A stretch of DNA of 44,364 nucleotides from an uncultured Clostridium sp. (GCA_946541575.1 CAMNJQ010000024.1:1-44364), one strand, 5' to 3'. Shown: positions 1 through 7,917, counted from the stretch's first letter. The notes: a model not told the origin generated them from the letters alone. Program-made: numbers and translations.

Positions 1-10
1 CACTTGCCAT
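1..10 (-). CDS. Start of a CDS leaving the window (partial)
   Basis: Only the first three codons (Met-Ala-Ser) lie in the window. An ATG at 10-8 is preceded by a GGAGATGATAAA ribosome binding site. It lies downstream of ssb but behind a terminator-like hairpin, so it may be transcribed separately. The product cannot be told. Confidence 0.45.
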
Positions 11-43
11 TTTATCATCTCCTTTATTAAATTATAGCAAAGA

Positions 44-76
44 AAAAGTAAACACATCTTTTTTGTGTCTACTTTT
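44..76 (-). terminator. Intrinsic terminator after ssb
   Basis: A 12-bp stem (44-55 with 65-76, one G-U pair) with a 9-nt loop lies just past the ssb stop on the minus strand and runs into a T-rich stretch. Confidence 0.6.
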
Positions 77-109
77 ATCTTACAACTTCACTCTAAACTT
101 ATCTCTAAA

Positions 110-439
110 CTATTTTTCACTTTTCTTATTCGATAAAAAAGTAACTCTTTCTGCTATAACATCAACATAATACTTTTTATCATCATCTATTTCTACTGTT
201 CTACTTTGAATTCTTCCTTTTACTCCAACAATGTCTCCTTTCTTACAATATTCAACAGTAGATTTAGCAACAGAATCCCATAAAACACAATTAATAAAAT
301 CACTTTCATATTCACCATTCATATTTTTAAAACTTCTAGGAATTGCAATTGTGATTCTAGACATTTTTTTATTGTTTTCACTTTCAACAAGTTCTGGATC
401 CTTAACAAGTCTTCCAACCAAAACCACCTGATTTAACAT
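110..439 (-). CDS. ssb: Single-stranded DNA-binding protein, short form
   Basis: This 109-residue OB-fold protein begins MLNQVVLVGRLVKDPEL and carries the SSB core (FINCVLWDSVAKSTVEYCKKGD, given in part), which binds single-stranded DNA in replication, recombination and repair. The reading frame stays open 19 codons upstream, but GGAGG lies seven bases before the ATG at 439, which fixes the start. It ends in a lysine-rich tail (SNKKSEK) and lacks the acidic DDDIPF-like tip that recruits partners in the main bacterial SSB. Its length resembles the accessory SsbB type of Bacillus. It is not flanked by rpsF and rpsR, so a second, full-length ssb probably exists elsewhere. Confidence 0.93.
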   Translation of the reverse strand: MLNQVVLVGRLVKDPELVESENNKKMSRITIAIPRSFKNMNGEYESDFINCVLWDSVAKSTVEYCKKGDIVGVKGRIQSRTVEIDDDKKYYVDVIAERVTFLSNKKSEK

Positions 440-615
440 ATATTTCCTCCTTTCGAAAATGTAATTTATCATTAAAAGAAATAGAATACAAATCACAAAA
501 ATATTATATTTTTTAGAAAAAAAAAGAGAAATAGAAGAATTCTATATAAAAAAAGTGATTTTTAAACTATTAAAATATTAAATATAATAAAAAGAAACAA
601 TTTTAAATTTTTTTC

Positions 616-647
616 AAAAAAAAAAGATTACTAATAATAGCAATCTT
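616..647 (-). terminator. Terminator of the suf operon
   Basis: A 10-bp stem (624-633 with 638-647, one G-U pair) with a TTAT-type loop is followed on the minus strand by ten T. The stem includes two bases of the sufB stop codon. Confidence 0.9.
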
Positions 648-1953
648 ATAATGTCCTTTTTAATAACTGATTTAATTCTACTGCATATTCCATAGGAAGC
701 TCTTCCCTAAATTTCTCAATGAATCCAAGTATTATTAATTCAGTTGCTTTTTCTTCTGAAATACCACGAGACATTAAATAAAATAACTTATCTTCACTAA
801 TTCTAGATACAGTTGCTTCATGTTCCAAGTTACTTAAAGCAGTTCTACAAATATTTGTAGGATAAGCATCACTCTTAGAATCTTTATCTAATATTAAAGA
901 ATCGCACTTAACAATTGATTTACTATTTATTGCTGATTCTTTTATATCAACCTTTCCTCTATAAGTTGCATTTCCGCCTAATCTTGCAATACTCTTAGAT
1001 ATTATTGTACTAGTAGTATTCTTTCCAATATGTATCATTCTTGCTCCACTATCTTGTTGTTGTTCATGAGTTGCCACACTTATTGTTATACATGTACCAC
1101 TCGAATTATCTCCTTTTAGAATACAAGCAGGATACTTCATTGTTACTTTACTTCCAATATTACCATCAATCCATTCCATAACACCATTTTCTTCAACTAG
1201 TGCTCTTTTAGTTACAAGATTTAACACATTTGGTGCCCAGTTTTGTACAGTAGAATAACGACAAGTACTATTTTTCCCAACATATATTTCTACTACAGCA
1301 GCATGCAAACTAGAATCAGTATATGTAGGAGCAGTACATCCTTCTACATAATGTAAATGACTATTATCATCAACAATAATTAAAGTCCTTTCAAACTGTC
1401 CCATTCCCCTTGAATTAATTCTAAAATAGCTTTGAAGAGGTCTATCTAATGTTGTATTTGGAGGTATATAAATAAAACTTCCACCTGAAAAAACAGCACC
1501 ATTAAGTGCAGCAAGTTTGTTATCTGCACTACTTACAATTTTAGAAAAATACTTTTTAACTAAATCTGGATATTGTTTCATTGCCATTTCAATTGAAGTA
1601 AAAATAACATTTTTCTGTACCAATTCTTCAATCATATTATGATAGATTACTTCACTTTCATATTGAACACCAATACCATCAAGATATTTTTCACTATCTA
1701 TTACTCCTAAAGATTGAAATTCACACTTTATATTGTTATCAATTTTATCCCAATTAGTATTTATTCCATTTTCACGGCTTTTATAATATATAACTTTATC
1801 AAAATCTAAAGAAAACTTAGGTCCAAAGTTTGGCATTTCTAATTTTTTAAATAGTTCATAACTTTTAAGTCTAAAATCTAATACTTCTTGTTCCTCATGT
1901 TTTATTTCTGAAATTTTTCTTATATTTTCTTCATTAAGTCCTACTATTTCCAT
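646..1953 (-). CDS. sufB: Fe-S cluster assembly protein SufB
   Basis: SufB is the scaffold subunit of the SufBCD complex, on which Fe-S clusters are built in the cytosol. The 435-residue product has the family core: the motif VEGCTAPTYTDSSLHAAVVE in the beta-helix, HEQQQDSGARMIHIGK after it, and a helical C-terminus with SRGISEEKATELIILGFIE. An ATG three codons upstream (1962) touches the AGAAAGAAGG ribosome site, so the second ATG, nine bases from it, is the likelier start. It is the last gene of sufC-D-S-U-B, 24 bases after sufU, and the operon terminator overlaps its stop. It is slightly shorter than typical SufB (about 465 residues). Confidence 0.97.
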   Translation of the reverse strand: MEIVGLNEENIRKISEIKHEEQEVLDFRLKSYELFKKLEMPNFGPKFSLDFDKVIYYKSRENGINTNWDKIDNNIKCEFQSLGVIDSEKYLDGIGVQYESEVIYHNMIEELVQKNVIFTSIEMAMKQYPDLVKKYFSKIVSSADNKLAALNGAVFSGGSFIYIPPNTTLDRPLQSYFRINSRGMGQFERTLIIVDDNSHLHYVEGCTAPTYTDSSLHAAVVEIYVGKNSTCRYSTVQNWAPNVLNLVTKRALVEENGVMEWIDGNIGSKVTMKYPACILKGDNSSGTCITISVATHEQQQDSGARMIHIGKNTTSTIISKSIARLGGNATYRGKVDIKESAINSKSIVKCDSLILDKDSKSDAYPTNICRTALSNLEHEATVSRISEDKLFYLMSRGISEEKATELIILGFIEKFREELPMEYAVELNQLLKRTL

Positions 1954-1977
1954 AAAGAACATCCTTCTTTCTAACTT

Positions 1978-2397
1978 CTATTTAGAGTTTATTATCTTTT
2001 TTATTGAATCCATTGGAAGTAATGCACACCTTTTTCTACTAGGTTGCTTATATACTTCATTATAAATATTAAGCTCACCCAAAACATCTTCATTATATGG
2101 CTTCTCATTTATCATTCTTTCAAAATTATCAATAATATTTTCTGCTTCATCAATAGATTTCCCATTCAATTCTTTTGTCATTACACTTGATGCAGAAGTA
2201 CATATTGCACAAGCATCTCCATCAAACTTTACATCTTCAATTTTTCCATCTTTTATTTTTGCTGCAACAGTAATATTATCAACACATGATTCATTTCTTG
2301 AATTTACTTCCTTGTAACTAGAATCTTTTGGTATTCCCCTATTAGCAGGGTTTTGATAATTATCTAGTATTATATCTCTTTTTAATTTTACATCCAT
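1978..2397 (-). CDS. sufU: Sulfur-transfer protein SufU
   Basis: SufU is the zinc-dependent sulfurtransferase that takes persulfide sulfur from SufS and passes it to SufBCD. Three family cysteines are visible: Cys38 in SCVDNI with Asp40, Cys63 in GDACAIC, and Cys125 in KRCALLP. The region between residues 100 and 120 is the insertion that separates SufU from IscU. An extra cysteine, Cys66, sits three residues after Cys63. The start is set by GAGGGATAAT before the ATG. Position between sufS and sufB is the standard Bacilli order. Confidence 0.95.
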   Translation of the reverse strand: MDVKLKRDIILDNYQNPANRGIPKDSSYKEVNSRNESCVDNITVAAKIKDGKIEDVKFDGDACAICTSASSVMTKELNGKSIDEAENIIDNFERMINEKPYNEDVLGELNIYNEVYKQPSRKRCALLPMDSIKKIINSK

Positions 2398-2415
2398 ATT
2401 ATCCCTCTATTCTTC

Positions 2416-3612
2416 CTATACTAGTGTATCTAGTATTTTATCTTGATTCATTAAAGCTTTAATTAATTCATCAATTTCTTCTTTAGTATTATAAAAATAT
2501 AAACTAACTCGACAAGTATTAGTAGTACATATAACTTCTTGAAGCATTTTTGCGCAATGATTACCTGCCCTTATGCAAATATTAAACTGATCTAAATATA
2601 TAGCCACATCTTGGCTAAAATAATCACCAACATTGAATAATAGTACTCCCGAATCATTTGACTCATTATATATTTTAATATTTGGTACTTTCTTTATTTC
2701 ATCAATCAAGTATTTTTTTAATTCCATCTCATATGCATGAATTTTATCCATACCTATTTCTTTTAAATAATCTATAGCAGCACCTAATCCTATCACTCCA
2801 GCAATGTTTCTTGTACCAGCTTCTAGTCTAAATGGTAATTCTTTTAATTCAAAATCACCAGTACTAAAGAACATCTGATTCATTCCACCACCATATTCAA
2901 GCGGTACTAGATTATTTAATAATTCTTCTTTTCCATAAAGAACTCCAACTCCAGTTGGCCCTAACATTTTATGAGCAGAAAATGCAAGAAAACTAACATT
3001 CAATGAAGTAACATCTATTTTTAAATGTCCAATACTTTGAGTAGCATCAAGAACAAATAATATATTTTTTTCTTTACATATTTTCCCAATTTCATTTACA
3101 GGTCTAACATCTCCTATAGCATTAGTAATATGTGCTATAGATATGACTTTTGTTCTTTCAGTAATTGTTTTTTTTACACTTTCTATTGACAAACTATTAT
3201 CATTTTCAAGATCAATGTACTTAATTTTAAATCCAATTTTTTTTGATAGTACAACCCAAGGAAGAACATTTGAAGCATGTTCAACCTTAGTTATTAAAAC
3301 TTCGTCATCCTTCTTCAAATAATTAGCCATAAAGCCAAGCACTATCATATTTAAACTTTCAGTAGATCCTTTAGTAAAAATTATTTCTTTTCCACTATTT
3401 GCATTTATAAAATCTTTAACTTTAAATCTTACTTTCTCGTACTCATCATCTACTTTTAAGCTAATCTTATAGTCTCCTCTATGAGCATTAGCAGTATATT
3501 TCGTATAATAATCGGTAATTGCCTTAACAACACTTTTAGGCTTTTGAGTAGTAGCAGCATTATCAAAATATATTAATCCAGTATTAAATATTTCAAAATC
3601 TTCTCTATTCAA
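2416..3612 (-). CDS. sufS: Cysteine desulfurase SufS
   Basis: A PLP enzyme that converts L-cysteine to alanine and an enzyme-bound persulfide for Fe-S assembly. In its 398 residues the PLP lysine is Lys215 (FSAHKMLGPTG), a cofactor-stacking histidine is His112 (KVEHASN), and the catalytic cysteine is Cys353 (RAGNHCAK). The length is normal for group II desulfurases. The gene starts with TTG: GGAGGTGA stands seven bases before it and no ATG is nearby. It is the only desulfurase in the window, so it may also feed ThiI at 17837-19024, but that is inference. Confidence 0.97.
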   Translation of the reverse strand: MNREDFEIFNTGLIYFDNAATTQKPKSVVKAITDYYTKYTANAHRGDYKISLKVDDEYEKVRFKVKDFINANSGKEIIFTKGSTESLNMIVLGFMANYLKKDDEVLITKVEHASNVLPWVVLSKKIGFKIKYIDLENDNSLSIESVKKTITERTKVISIAHITNAIGDVRPVNEIGKICKEKNILFVLDATQSIGHLKIDVTSLNVSFLAFSAHKMLGPTGVGVLYGKEELLNNLVPLEYGGGMNQMFFSTGDFELKELPFRLEAGTRNIAGVIGLGAAIDYLKEIGMDKIHAYEMELKKYLIDEIKKVPNIKIYNESNDSGVLLFNVGDYFSQDVAIYLDQFNICIRAGNHCAKMLQEVICTTNTCRVSLYFYNTKEEIDELIKALMNQDKILDTLV

Positions 3613-3625
3613 TATATCACCTCCA

Positions 3626-4339
3626 TTATTTATTAATTTTTTCTATTATTGAACAATAAATATCTCTTTCTTTTTCTGATAAACTCATACTATTTAATAA
3701 GAATGCTTTAATTAATAAATCATCGCATTCATTTATAGTAAGACCTCTACTCATCATATAAAATTTTTCTTCTTCACTAAATGTTCCAATATATGCAGCA
3801 TGACTTGCTTCAACATCATCAGAATCAACTAATAAGTTTGGCATAATATTACTTTTCCCATTCTTTAAATTTATTATTTTATTATCTTGGGAAAGATGAA
3901 CTTCATTAAGTCCCTTTTTTATTACACCATCAATAATAAACTTGAAATTATTATCTGAAACGTTTATACAATGATTTACAATCTTACTTCTAGTATTACT
4001 ACTATTGTGATTCAATTCTTGTCTATAATTATTATCATCATAATTAATAACACTTGTATGATAATCAATTGAAGAATTATCACCATCTAAATTAATTAAT
4101 ATATCATCACTTGAATTAACTAATAATTTATTGATAACTACATTACAATCATCATCAATCAAATACTTAATTTTATTCTTAGTATTAATACATTTAATAA
4201 AACTTCTAACACATATTCCTTTTGCAATATGTATTGTTATATTTTTAGAAATATCATTTAAATCAACAATCATATCGGAATCCGTATCAATTACTAAATC
4301 ATTAACATCGATATTATTATCTATTACTATTTTATTCAT
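3626..4339 (-). CDS. sufD: Short SufD-like protein
   Basis: The C-terminal half matches SufD/SufB: SDDVEASHAAYIGTFSEE followed by FYMMSRGLT, which carries the conserved histidine of the SufB-SufD interface. SufD partners SufB and SufC in the scaffold complex. At 237 residues it is little more than half the usual length (about 400 to 440). The N-terminal helical region is missing and the beta-helix is shortened, while residues 1-130 are Asp/Asn/Ile-rich and hardly recognisable. The gene overlaps sufC by eight bases, so no longer upstream reading is lost to a start error. Its place and C-terminus make the identity good; whether it works like full SufD is open. Confidence 0.85.
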   Translation of the reverse strand: MNKIVIDNNIDVNDLVIDTDSDMIVDLNDISKNITIHIAKGICVRSFIKCINTKNKIKYLIDDDCNVVINKLLVNSSDDILINLDGDNSSIDYHTSVINYDDNNYRQELNHNSSNTRSKIVNHCINVSDNNFKFIIDGVIKKGLNEVHLSQDNKIINLKNGKSNIMPNLLVDSDDVEASHAAYIGTFSEEEKFYMMSRGLTINECDDLLIKAFLLNSMSLSEKERDIYCSIIEKINK

Positions 4340-5090
4340 TTTCTATATCACTACCTATAACAGATGTATCAGAATATCCATTTTTTTCTATTTCAAATGC
4401 TAAATCATAATTTCCAGTTTTAACTATTTTTCCACATACCATCATATGAACAAATTGAGGTTTAATATATTCAAGAATTCTTGGATAATGAGTAATAATT
4501 AGTACAGAAGTTTTAGGATGTTCTTTTAAGTAATTATTAATTCCTTCACAAACTTTTCTTAAACTATCTATATCTAATCCAGAATCAAGTTCATCAAGAA
4601 TAATAAAGCTTGGTTCAAGAAGTTCAAGTTGTAAAACTTCATTTTTCTTTCTTTCACCACCACTTGCTCCAACATTAATTGATCTATGAATTAATTCTTC
4701 AGGAATATCTAACTTTTTAGCTTTTTCTTTTATTATCTTAACAAATTCGAATAAACCAATTGCATTTTCTCTTCTAGCATTTATTGCAGTTTTTAAAAAC
4801 TCACTATTTTGAACTCCTTCAATACTAACAGGATTTTGAAAAGAAACAAAAACTCCTAGCCTAGCAATCTCATCTGTAGTTAAACCGATAAGAGATTTAC
4901 CATTCAACTTAATAGTTCCACTTTTGACTTCATAATCCTTATTTCCTAAAATAACCTTTGATAAAGTAGATTTACCAGTTCCATTAGGCCCCATAATAGC
5001 ATGAATTTCACCATCATTTATTTCTAAATTAAAATCGTTTAATATTTTTTTATCTCCAACAACTACATTTAACTTTTTTATATTAAGCAT
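4332..5090 (-). CDS. sufC: Fe-S assembly ATPase SufC
   Basis: An ABC-type ATPase that drives SufBCD. The 252-residue protein has Walker A GPNGTGKST (34-42), the Q-loop region SFQNP (83-87), the signature SGGERKK (143-149) and Walker B FIILDELDSGLD (162-173), followed by the switch histidine in IITHYPR. The signature departs from LSGGQ in the way typical of SufC. It is the first gene of the operon. AGGTG stands before the ATG, and a TATAAT at 5113-5118 is the likely -10 element. Confidence 0.98.
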   Translation of the reverse strand: MLNIKKLNVVVGDKKILNDFNLEINDGEIHAIMGPNGTGKSTLSKVILGNKDYEVKSGTIKLNGKSLIGLTTDEIARLGVFVSFQNPVSIEGVQNSEFLKTAINARRENAIGLFEFVKIIKEKAKKLDIPEELIHRSINVGASGGERKKNEVLQLELLEPSFIILDELDSGLDIDSLRKVCEGINNYLKEHPKTSVLIITHYPRILEYIKPQFVHMMVCGKIVKTGNYDLAFEIEKNGYSDTSVIGSDIENE

Positions 5091-5112
5091 AGTTTCACCT
5101 CTAATCGTTATT

Positions 5113-5118
5113 ATTATA
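5113..5118 (-). promoter_or_regulatory. Possible -10 element of the suf operon
   Basis: A perfect TATAAT on the minus strand lies 22 bases upstream of the sufC start. No convincing -35 is seen at 16-18 bases, so only the -10 is claimed. No IscR-like or other operator is recognisable. Confidence 0.35.
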
Positions 5119-5203
5119 ACAAAAATAAATATTTAAATAAATAAAATATAGTATAAAATATATTTTTTTAATACATAATAAAAATGATATTTGATTATTC
5201 ACG

Positions 5204-5228
5204 AAAAAGGGAAAATTATCCCTTTTTT
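5204..5228 (+). terminator. Orphan terminator-like hairpin
   Basis: AAAAAGGG (5204-5211) pairs with CCCTTTTT (5220-5227) around an 8-nt loop, followed by T. On the plus strand it looks like an intrinsic terminator, but it sits between divergent genes with no plus-strand gene before it. It could end a short RNA or antisense transcript, or be a structured element before the HIT gene. Confidence 0.4.
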
Positions 5229-5235
5229 ATGTTAT

Positions 5236-5241
5236 TATAAT
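5236..5241 (+). promoter_or_regulatory. Possible -10 element of the HIT gene
   Basis: TATAAT stands 22 bases before the start codon, just downstream of the 5204-5228 hairpin. There is no clear -35. Confidence 0.35.
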
Positions 5242-5263
5242 GTTAACAGTATTAGGAGGAATT

Positions 5264-5653
5264 ATGGATTGTTTATTTTGTAAAATTATTAAAGGTGAAA
5301 TACCAAGTAAAACTATATATGAAGATGAAGAGGTTAAAGTTTTCTTAGACATTAATCCTACAACAAATGGAGATATGCTAATAGTACCAAAAAAACATTA
5401 TGAAAATATTTTAGATATTGATAAAAAATTAATACCACACATTCATGAAATCGTACTTAAACTCTACGATTTATTAAAAGAGAAATTAGCTATTGATGGA
5501 TTAACATTAGTACAAAATAATGGTCATGGACAAGAAGTTAAACATTATCACTTACATGTAACACCAAGATATACGAATGACAAAATTGTTCAAAATAGTA
5601 ATAAGGACATTTTAGTAAGTTTAGAAGATGTTTATGAGCAAATAAAGAGTTAG
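5264..5653 (+). CDS. HIT family nucleotide hydrolase
   Basis: The 129-residue protein starts MDCLFCKIIKGEIPS and ends its catalytic region with HYHLHVTPR, the histidine-triad motif (HxHxH type) that forms the nucleotidyl-enzyme intermediate. HIT proteins of this Hint/HinT type hydrolyse adenosine phosphoramidates and related nucleotides. Cys3 and Cys6 (CLFC) recall the zinc-binding pair seen in many bacterial members. An earlier in-frame ATG (5240) lies inside the -10 region and has no ribosome site, whereas AGGAGG precedes the ATG at 5264. It is monocistronic and shares its terminator with the convergent gene. Confidence 0.95.
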   Translation: MDCLFCKIIKGEIPSKTIYEDEEVKVFLDINPTTNGDMLIVPKKHYENILDIDKKLIPHIHEIVLKLYDLLKEKLAIDGLTLVQNNGHGQEVKHYHLHVTPRYTNDKIVQNSNKDILVSLEDVYEQIKS

Positions 5654-5670
5654 AACTTTCTAACTCTTTT
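5644..5670. terminator. Bidirectional terminator
   Basis: A nearly perfect inverted repeat of AAAGAGTTAGAA (5644-5655 with 5658-5669) includes the stop codons of both convergent genes, with T-rich sequence on both sides. Confidence 0.85.
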
Positions 5671-6502
5671 ATAATGATATTACTTTAATTTTAGATTTTT
5701 CTTTGATTTTAGCATAGTCACTAGCTAATTCTGAAGCATCTTGTAAAACTTCTCTAGCATAGTTTGATATAGGCTTTTCAGTACCAGTAATAATAATATT
5801 TTTATGAGACATTTGGGTAGACATTGCAGTAAATTGTAAACTAGCAAATAATTTATTTGAATTAAATAACGATTTGTCTTTAAAGTACATTGTATATGCT
5901 TCTGATGTATCTAAATCTCTCAATAAATTATTAAAAGATAAATAATAACACTCTTCTATTATTTCATTTGGTATATTCTCATATTTTACAGAAGGATCAC
6001 TTAACTCATCTATCTTATCATAATTTCCAGCAAAAAAATTTCTTAAAGTATTTGACCCAACAGCTTTTAATAAGAGAAAATTATGAAGAGATTTTTTTAA
6101 GTTTTCAGATAAATCATGATTTTTTACATACCACATATAAACACTATATAAATACTTGTAATGTTCTTCATCAAAAACAGAATTATCTACCGATGTTGTA
6201 ATATTATTCCTAATTTTATCCAAAATTTTGTAATTAACTAACTTTACCAAAGTAAACTTATCAAATGACTCTTCTATGTTTCTGTTATCTTCCATTGCCA
6301 TTTTCTTTAAAGATTTTAAATCTATATTATCAGCTATATCATCAACAAGTGAATTTGTATTTATAAATTGTTCCTTATACATTTCTTGTAATGCAGCAAA
6401 TGACAAATTATCATCTCTTTCGTTAGATAATACTATTTTATTAATTAATACCCTTTCTTTTCTTATAGAACTTAATACTTTTTTAGTTAAATTATTATCC
6501 AT
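5669..6502 (-). CDS. Unknown helical cytoplasmic protein
   Basis: I do not recognise this 277-residue protein. It has no signal peptide or membrane segment, is rich in charged helices (for example residues 50-85 and the Lys-rich C-terminus YAKIKEKSKIKVISL) and has a short Gly/Thr-containing stretch IIITGTEKPISN near residue 240. A TTG start five codons upstream is possible, but GAAGGTG lies six bases before the ATG at 6502. It has its own good sigma-A promoter (6528-6556) and lies between the HIT gene and the YjcZ-like peptides. No function is claimed. Confidence 0.8.
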   Translation of the reverse strand: MDNNLTKKVLSSIRKERVLINKIVLSNERDDNLSFAALQEMYKEQFINTNSLVDDIADNIDLKSLKKMAMEDNRNIEESFDKFTLVKLVNYKILDKIRNNITTSVDNSVFDEEHYKYLYSVYMWYVKNHDLSENLKKSLHNFLLLKAVGSNTLRNFFAGNYDKIDELSDPSVKYENIPNEIIEECYYLSFNNLLRDLDTSEAYTMYFKDKSLFNSNKLFASLQFTAMSTQMSHKNIIITGTEKPISNYAREVLQDASELASDYAKIKEKSKIKVISL

Positions 6503-6527
6503 CCAATTCACCTTCAAATTTATTCGT

Positions 6528-6556
6528 ATTATAAACTAAAATTAGCAAGTTTTCAA
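6528..6556 (-). promoter_or_regulatory. Sigma-A promoter of the 277-residue gene
   Basis: TTGAAA (6551-6556), 17 bases, TATAAT (6528-6533) on the minus strand. The -35 lies in the loop of the terminator hairpin of the upstream peptide genes, so the two signals overlap. Confidence 0.75.
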
Positions 6557-6567
6557 CACTTGCTAAT
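6541..6567 (-). terminator. Terminator of the YjcZ-like peptide genes
   Basis: ATTAGCAAGT (6541-6550) pairs perfectly with 6558-6567 around a 7-nt loop, followed by TTTAGTTTA on the minus strand. The stem contains the stop codon of the second peptide. Confidence 0.7.
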
Positions 6568-6667
6568 TAAAAAAATATCCACCAATAATTATTGATAATA
6601 AAATATAAATTACAACAATTATGACAAATCCATTATTGTTTCTACAATTATCATTATTACCTTGCAT
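6563..6667 (-). CDS. YjcZ-like micro-peptide 2 (34 residues)
   Basis: A 34-residue peptide: a polar, Asn-rich head MQGNNDNCRNNN, then a single hydrophobic helix GFVIIVVIYILLSIIIGGYF. This Gly-Phe plus Ile/Val/Leu helix is the pattern of the YjcZ family of sporulation-associated micro-proteins, whose biochemical role is not known. GGAGGTG stands eight bases before the ATG and overlaps the end of the preceding peptide gene, so the two form one transcript. Confidence 0.75.
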   Translation of the reverse strand: MQGNNDNCRNNNGFVIIVVIYILLSIIIGGYFFN

Positions 6668-6679
6668 AGGCACACCTCC

Positions 6680-6760
6680 TTATGTCCAAGAACCAATAAT
6701 TATTACTAATAAAACAAATAAAACTAATACTATTGCATAAGATGAAGAATAATTATTCAT
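6680..6760 (-). CDS. YjcZ-like micro-peptide 1 (26 residues)
   Basis: A 26-residue peptide, MNNYSSSYAIVLVLFVLLVI then IIGSWT, with a short polar head and one membrane helix, matching the YjcZ pattern (YxxFALIVVLFILLIIVG). A strong GGAGG lies before its ATG. A SigK-like element (6789-6817) is 29 bases upstream of the start, fitting mother-cell expression. It is followed after 12 bases by the second peptide. Confidence 0.75.
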   Translation of the reverse strand: MNNYSSSYAIVLVLFVLLVIIIGSWT

Positions 6761-6788
6761 AATATGTCCTCCTTTACCATAATCACTT

Positions 6789-6817
6789 TATTTTATGGAT
6801 TTTTATAAAAAAAGTTC
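6789..6817 (-). promoter_or_regulatory. SigK-like promoter before the YjcZ-like peptides
   Basis: On the minus strand GAAC (6814-6817), 16 bases, then CATAAAATA (6789-6797). This fits the SigK pattern AC, 16-17 bases, CATANNNTA. No TATAAT with a matching -35 is seen for this pair. Chance matches are fairly easy in AT-rich DNA, so this is a candidate. Confidence 0.45.
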
Positions 6818-6846
6818 TTATAAATAACTAATTTATTTTAAATTAT

Positions 6847-6874
6847 TGTTAATTTTTATAATATTTGCTATTAT
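6847..6874 (+). promoter_or_regulatory. Candidate promoter of the PrsA-like gene
   Basis: TTGTTA (6847-6852), 16 bases, TATTAT (6869-6874) with an extended TGC before the -10. A TATAAT at 6857-6862 is an alternative. Confidence 0.4.
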
Positions 6875-6901
6875 ATTTATGTACGAAAGAAAGGAGACAA
6901 T

Positions 6902-7879
6902 ATGAAAAAGATATTAATATCAACATTAGTAGTATTATTTTTAATTACTGGTTGTAAAAAGATTCCAAAATTAGAGAATGGAAAAGAAGCTGTAGTAAGT
7001 ATCAAAGATGATAAAATAGCTGTAGATGATCTATATGATGAACTAAAATCAAAATATGCATTAAGTATTCTTTTAGATATGACTGATAAAAAGATATTAG
7101 ATAAAAAATATGAAACATCTGATGAGGAAAAAAATTACATTAATTCACAAAAACAAAATGATGAAACTTACTATAATGTAATTTATAGTCAATCATATAA
7201 TACTTATGAATATTATTTACAAGCGAGATATGGAATAACTAGTCAAGATGAATTAGACGAAATATTCAAGTTAGATTACAGAAGAAATTTAGCAACAAAA
7301 GATTATGCAAAAAGCCAAATCACTGAAAGTGAAATAAATGATTACTATAACAATGAATTTATTGGAGATATTGAAGCAAGCCATATATTAATAACAGCAG
7401 ATTATTCTGATAATGCAACTACTGAAGAACAAGAAACAGCAAAGCAAAATGCATTGAATTTAGCTAAAGAAATAATTGAAAAATTAAATAATGGTGAAGA
7501 CTTTGCTGAACTTGCAAAACAATATTCAAAAGATGGTAGTGCATCTAATGGTGGTGCTCTTGGAAGATTTGGAAGTGGAGACATGACTTCAGAATTTGAA
7601 AAAGCTGCCTACGCATTAAAAGTTGGAGAATACACAAAGGAACCAGTAGAAACAAAATTTGGATATCATATTATATTAAAAACAAAAGAATATGAAAAAG
7701 ATTCATTAGACAATGCTAAAGAAGAAATAATTAGTACTCTTACTGATAGAAAAGTTTCACAAGATACTAATATTTCATATAAAGCACTTGAAGAATTAAG
7801 AAAAGAATATGACTTTACAATTGAAGATTCAGTATTAAAAGAACAATATGAAAATTATACTTATAATACATCAAATTAA
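6902..7879 (+). CDS. PrsA-like foldase lipoprotein (PpiC rotamase)
   Basis: A 325-residue lipoprotein: signal peptide 1-17 with lipobox LITGC (Cys18), an N-terminal helical chaperone region, then a parvulin domain (roughly 155-265) with ASHILITADY, the loop DGSASNGGALGRFGSGDM and TKFGYHIILKTKE. The family sits on the outer face of the membrane and helps exported proteins fold by prolyl isomerisation. GGAGAC precedes the ATG. It is a single gene ending in a strong terminator. It could be annotated prsA, but paralogs are common. Confidence 0.93.
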   Translation: MKKILISTLVVLFLITGCKKIPKLENGKEAVVSIKDDKIAVDDLYDELKSKYALSILLDMTDKKILDKKYETSDEEKNYINSQKQNDETYYNVIYSQSYNTYEYYLQARYGITSQDELDEIFKLDYRRNLATKDYAKSQITESEINDYYNNEFIGDIEASHILITADYSDNATTEEQETAKQNALNLAKEIIEKLNNGEDFAELAKQYSKDGSASNGGALGRFGSGDMTSEFEKAAYALKVGEYTKEPVETKFGYHIILKTKEYEKDSLDNAKEEIISTLTDRKVSQDTNISYKALEELRKEYDFTIEDSVLKEQYENYTYNTSN

Positions 7880-7888
7880 TTAAAAAAC

Positions 7889-7915
7889 CACTCTATAATA
7901 AGAGTGATTTTTTTT
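7889..7915 (+). terminator. Terminator of the PrsA-like gene
   Basis: CACTCT (7889-7894) pairs with AGAGTG (7901-7906), loop ATAATA, followed by A and at least eight T. Confidence 0.9.
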
Positions 7916-7917
7916 AC

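Noticed and set aside
5240-5263. Upstream ATG for the HIT protein
   Set aside because: It lies within the -10 box, lacks a ribosome site and would add residues not seen in the family.
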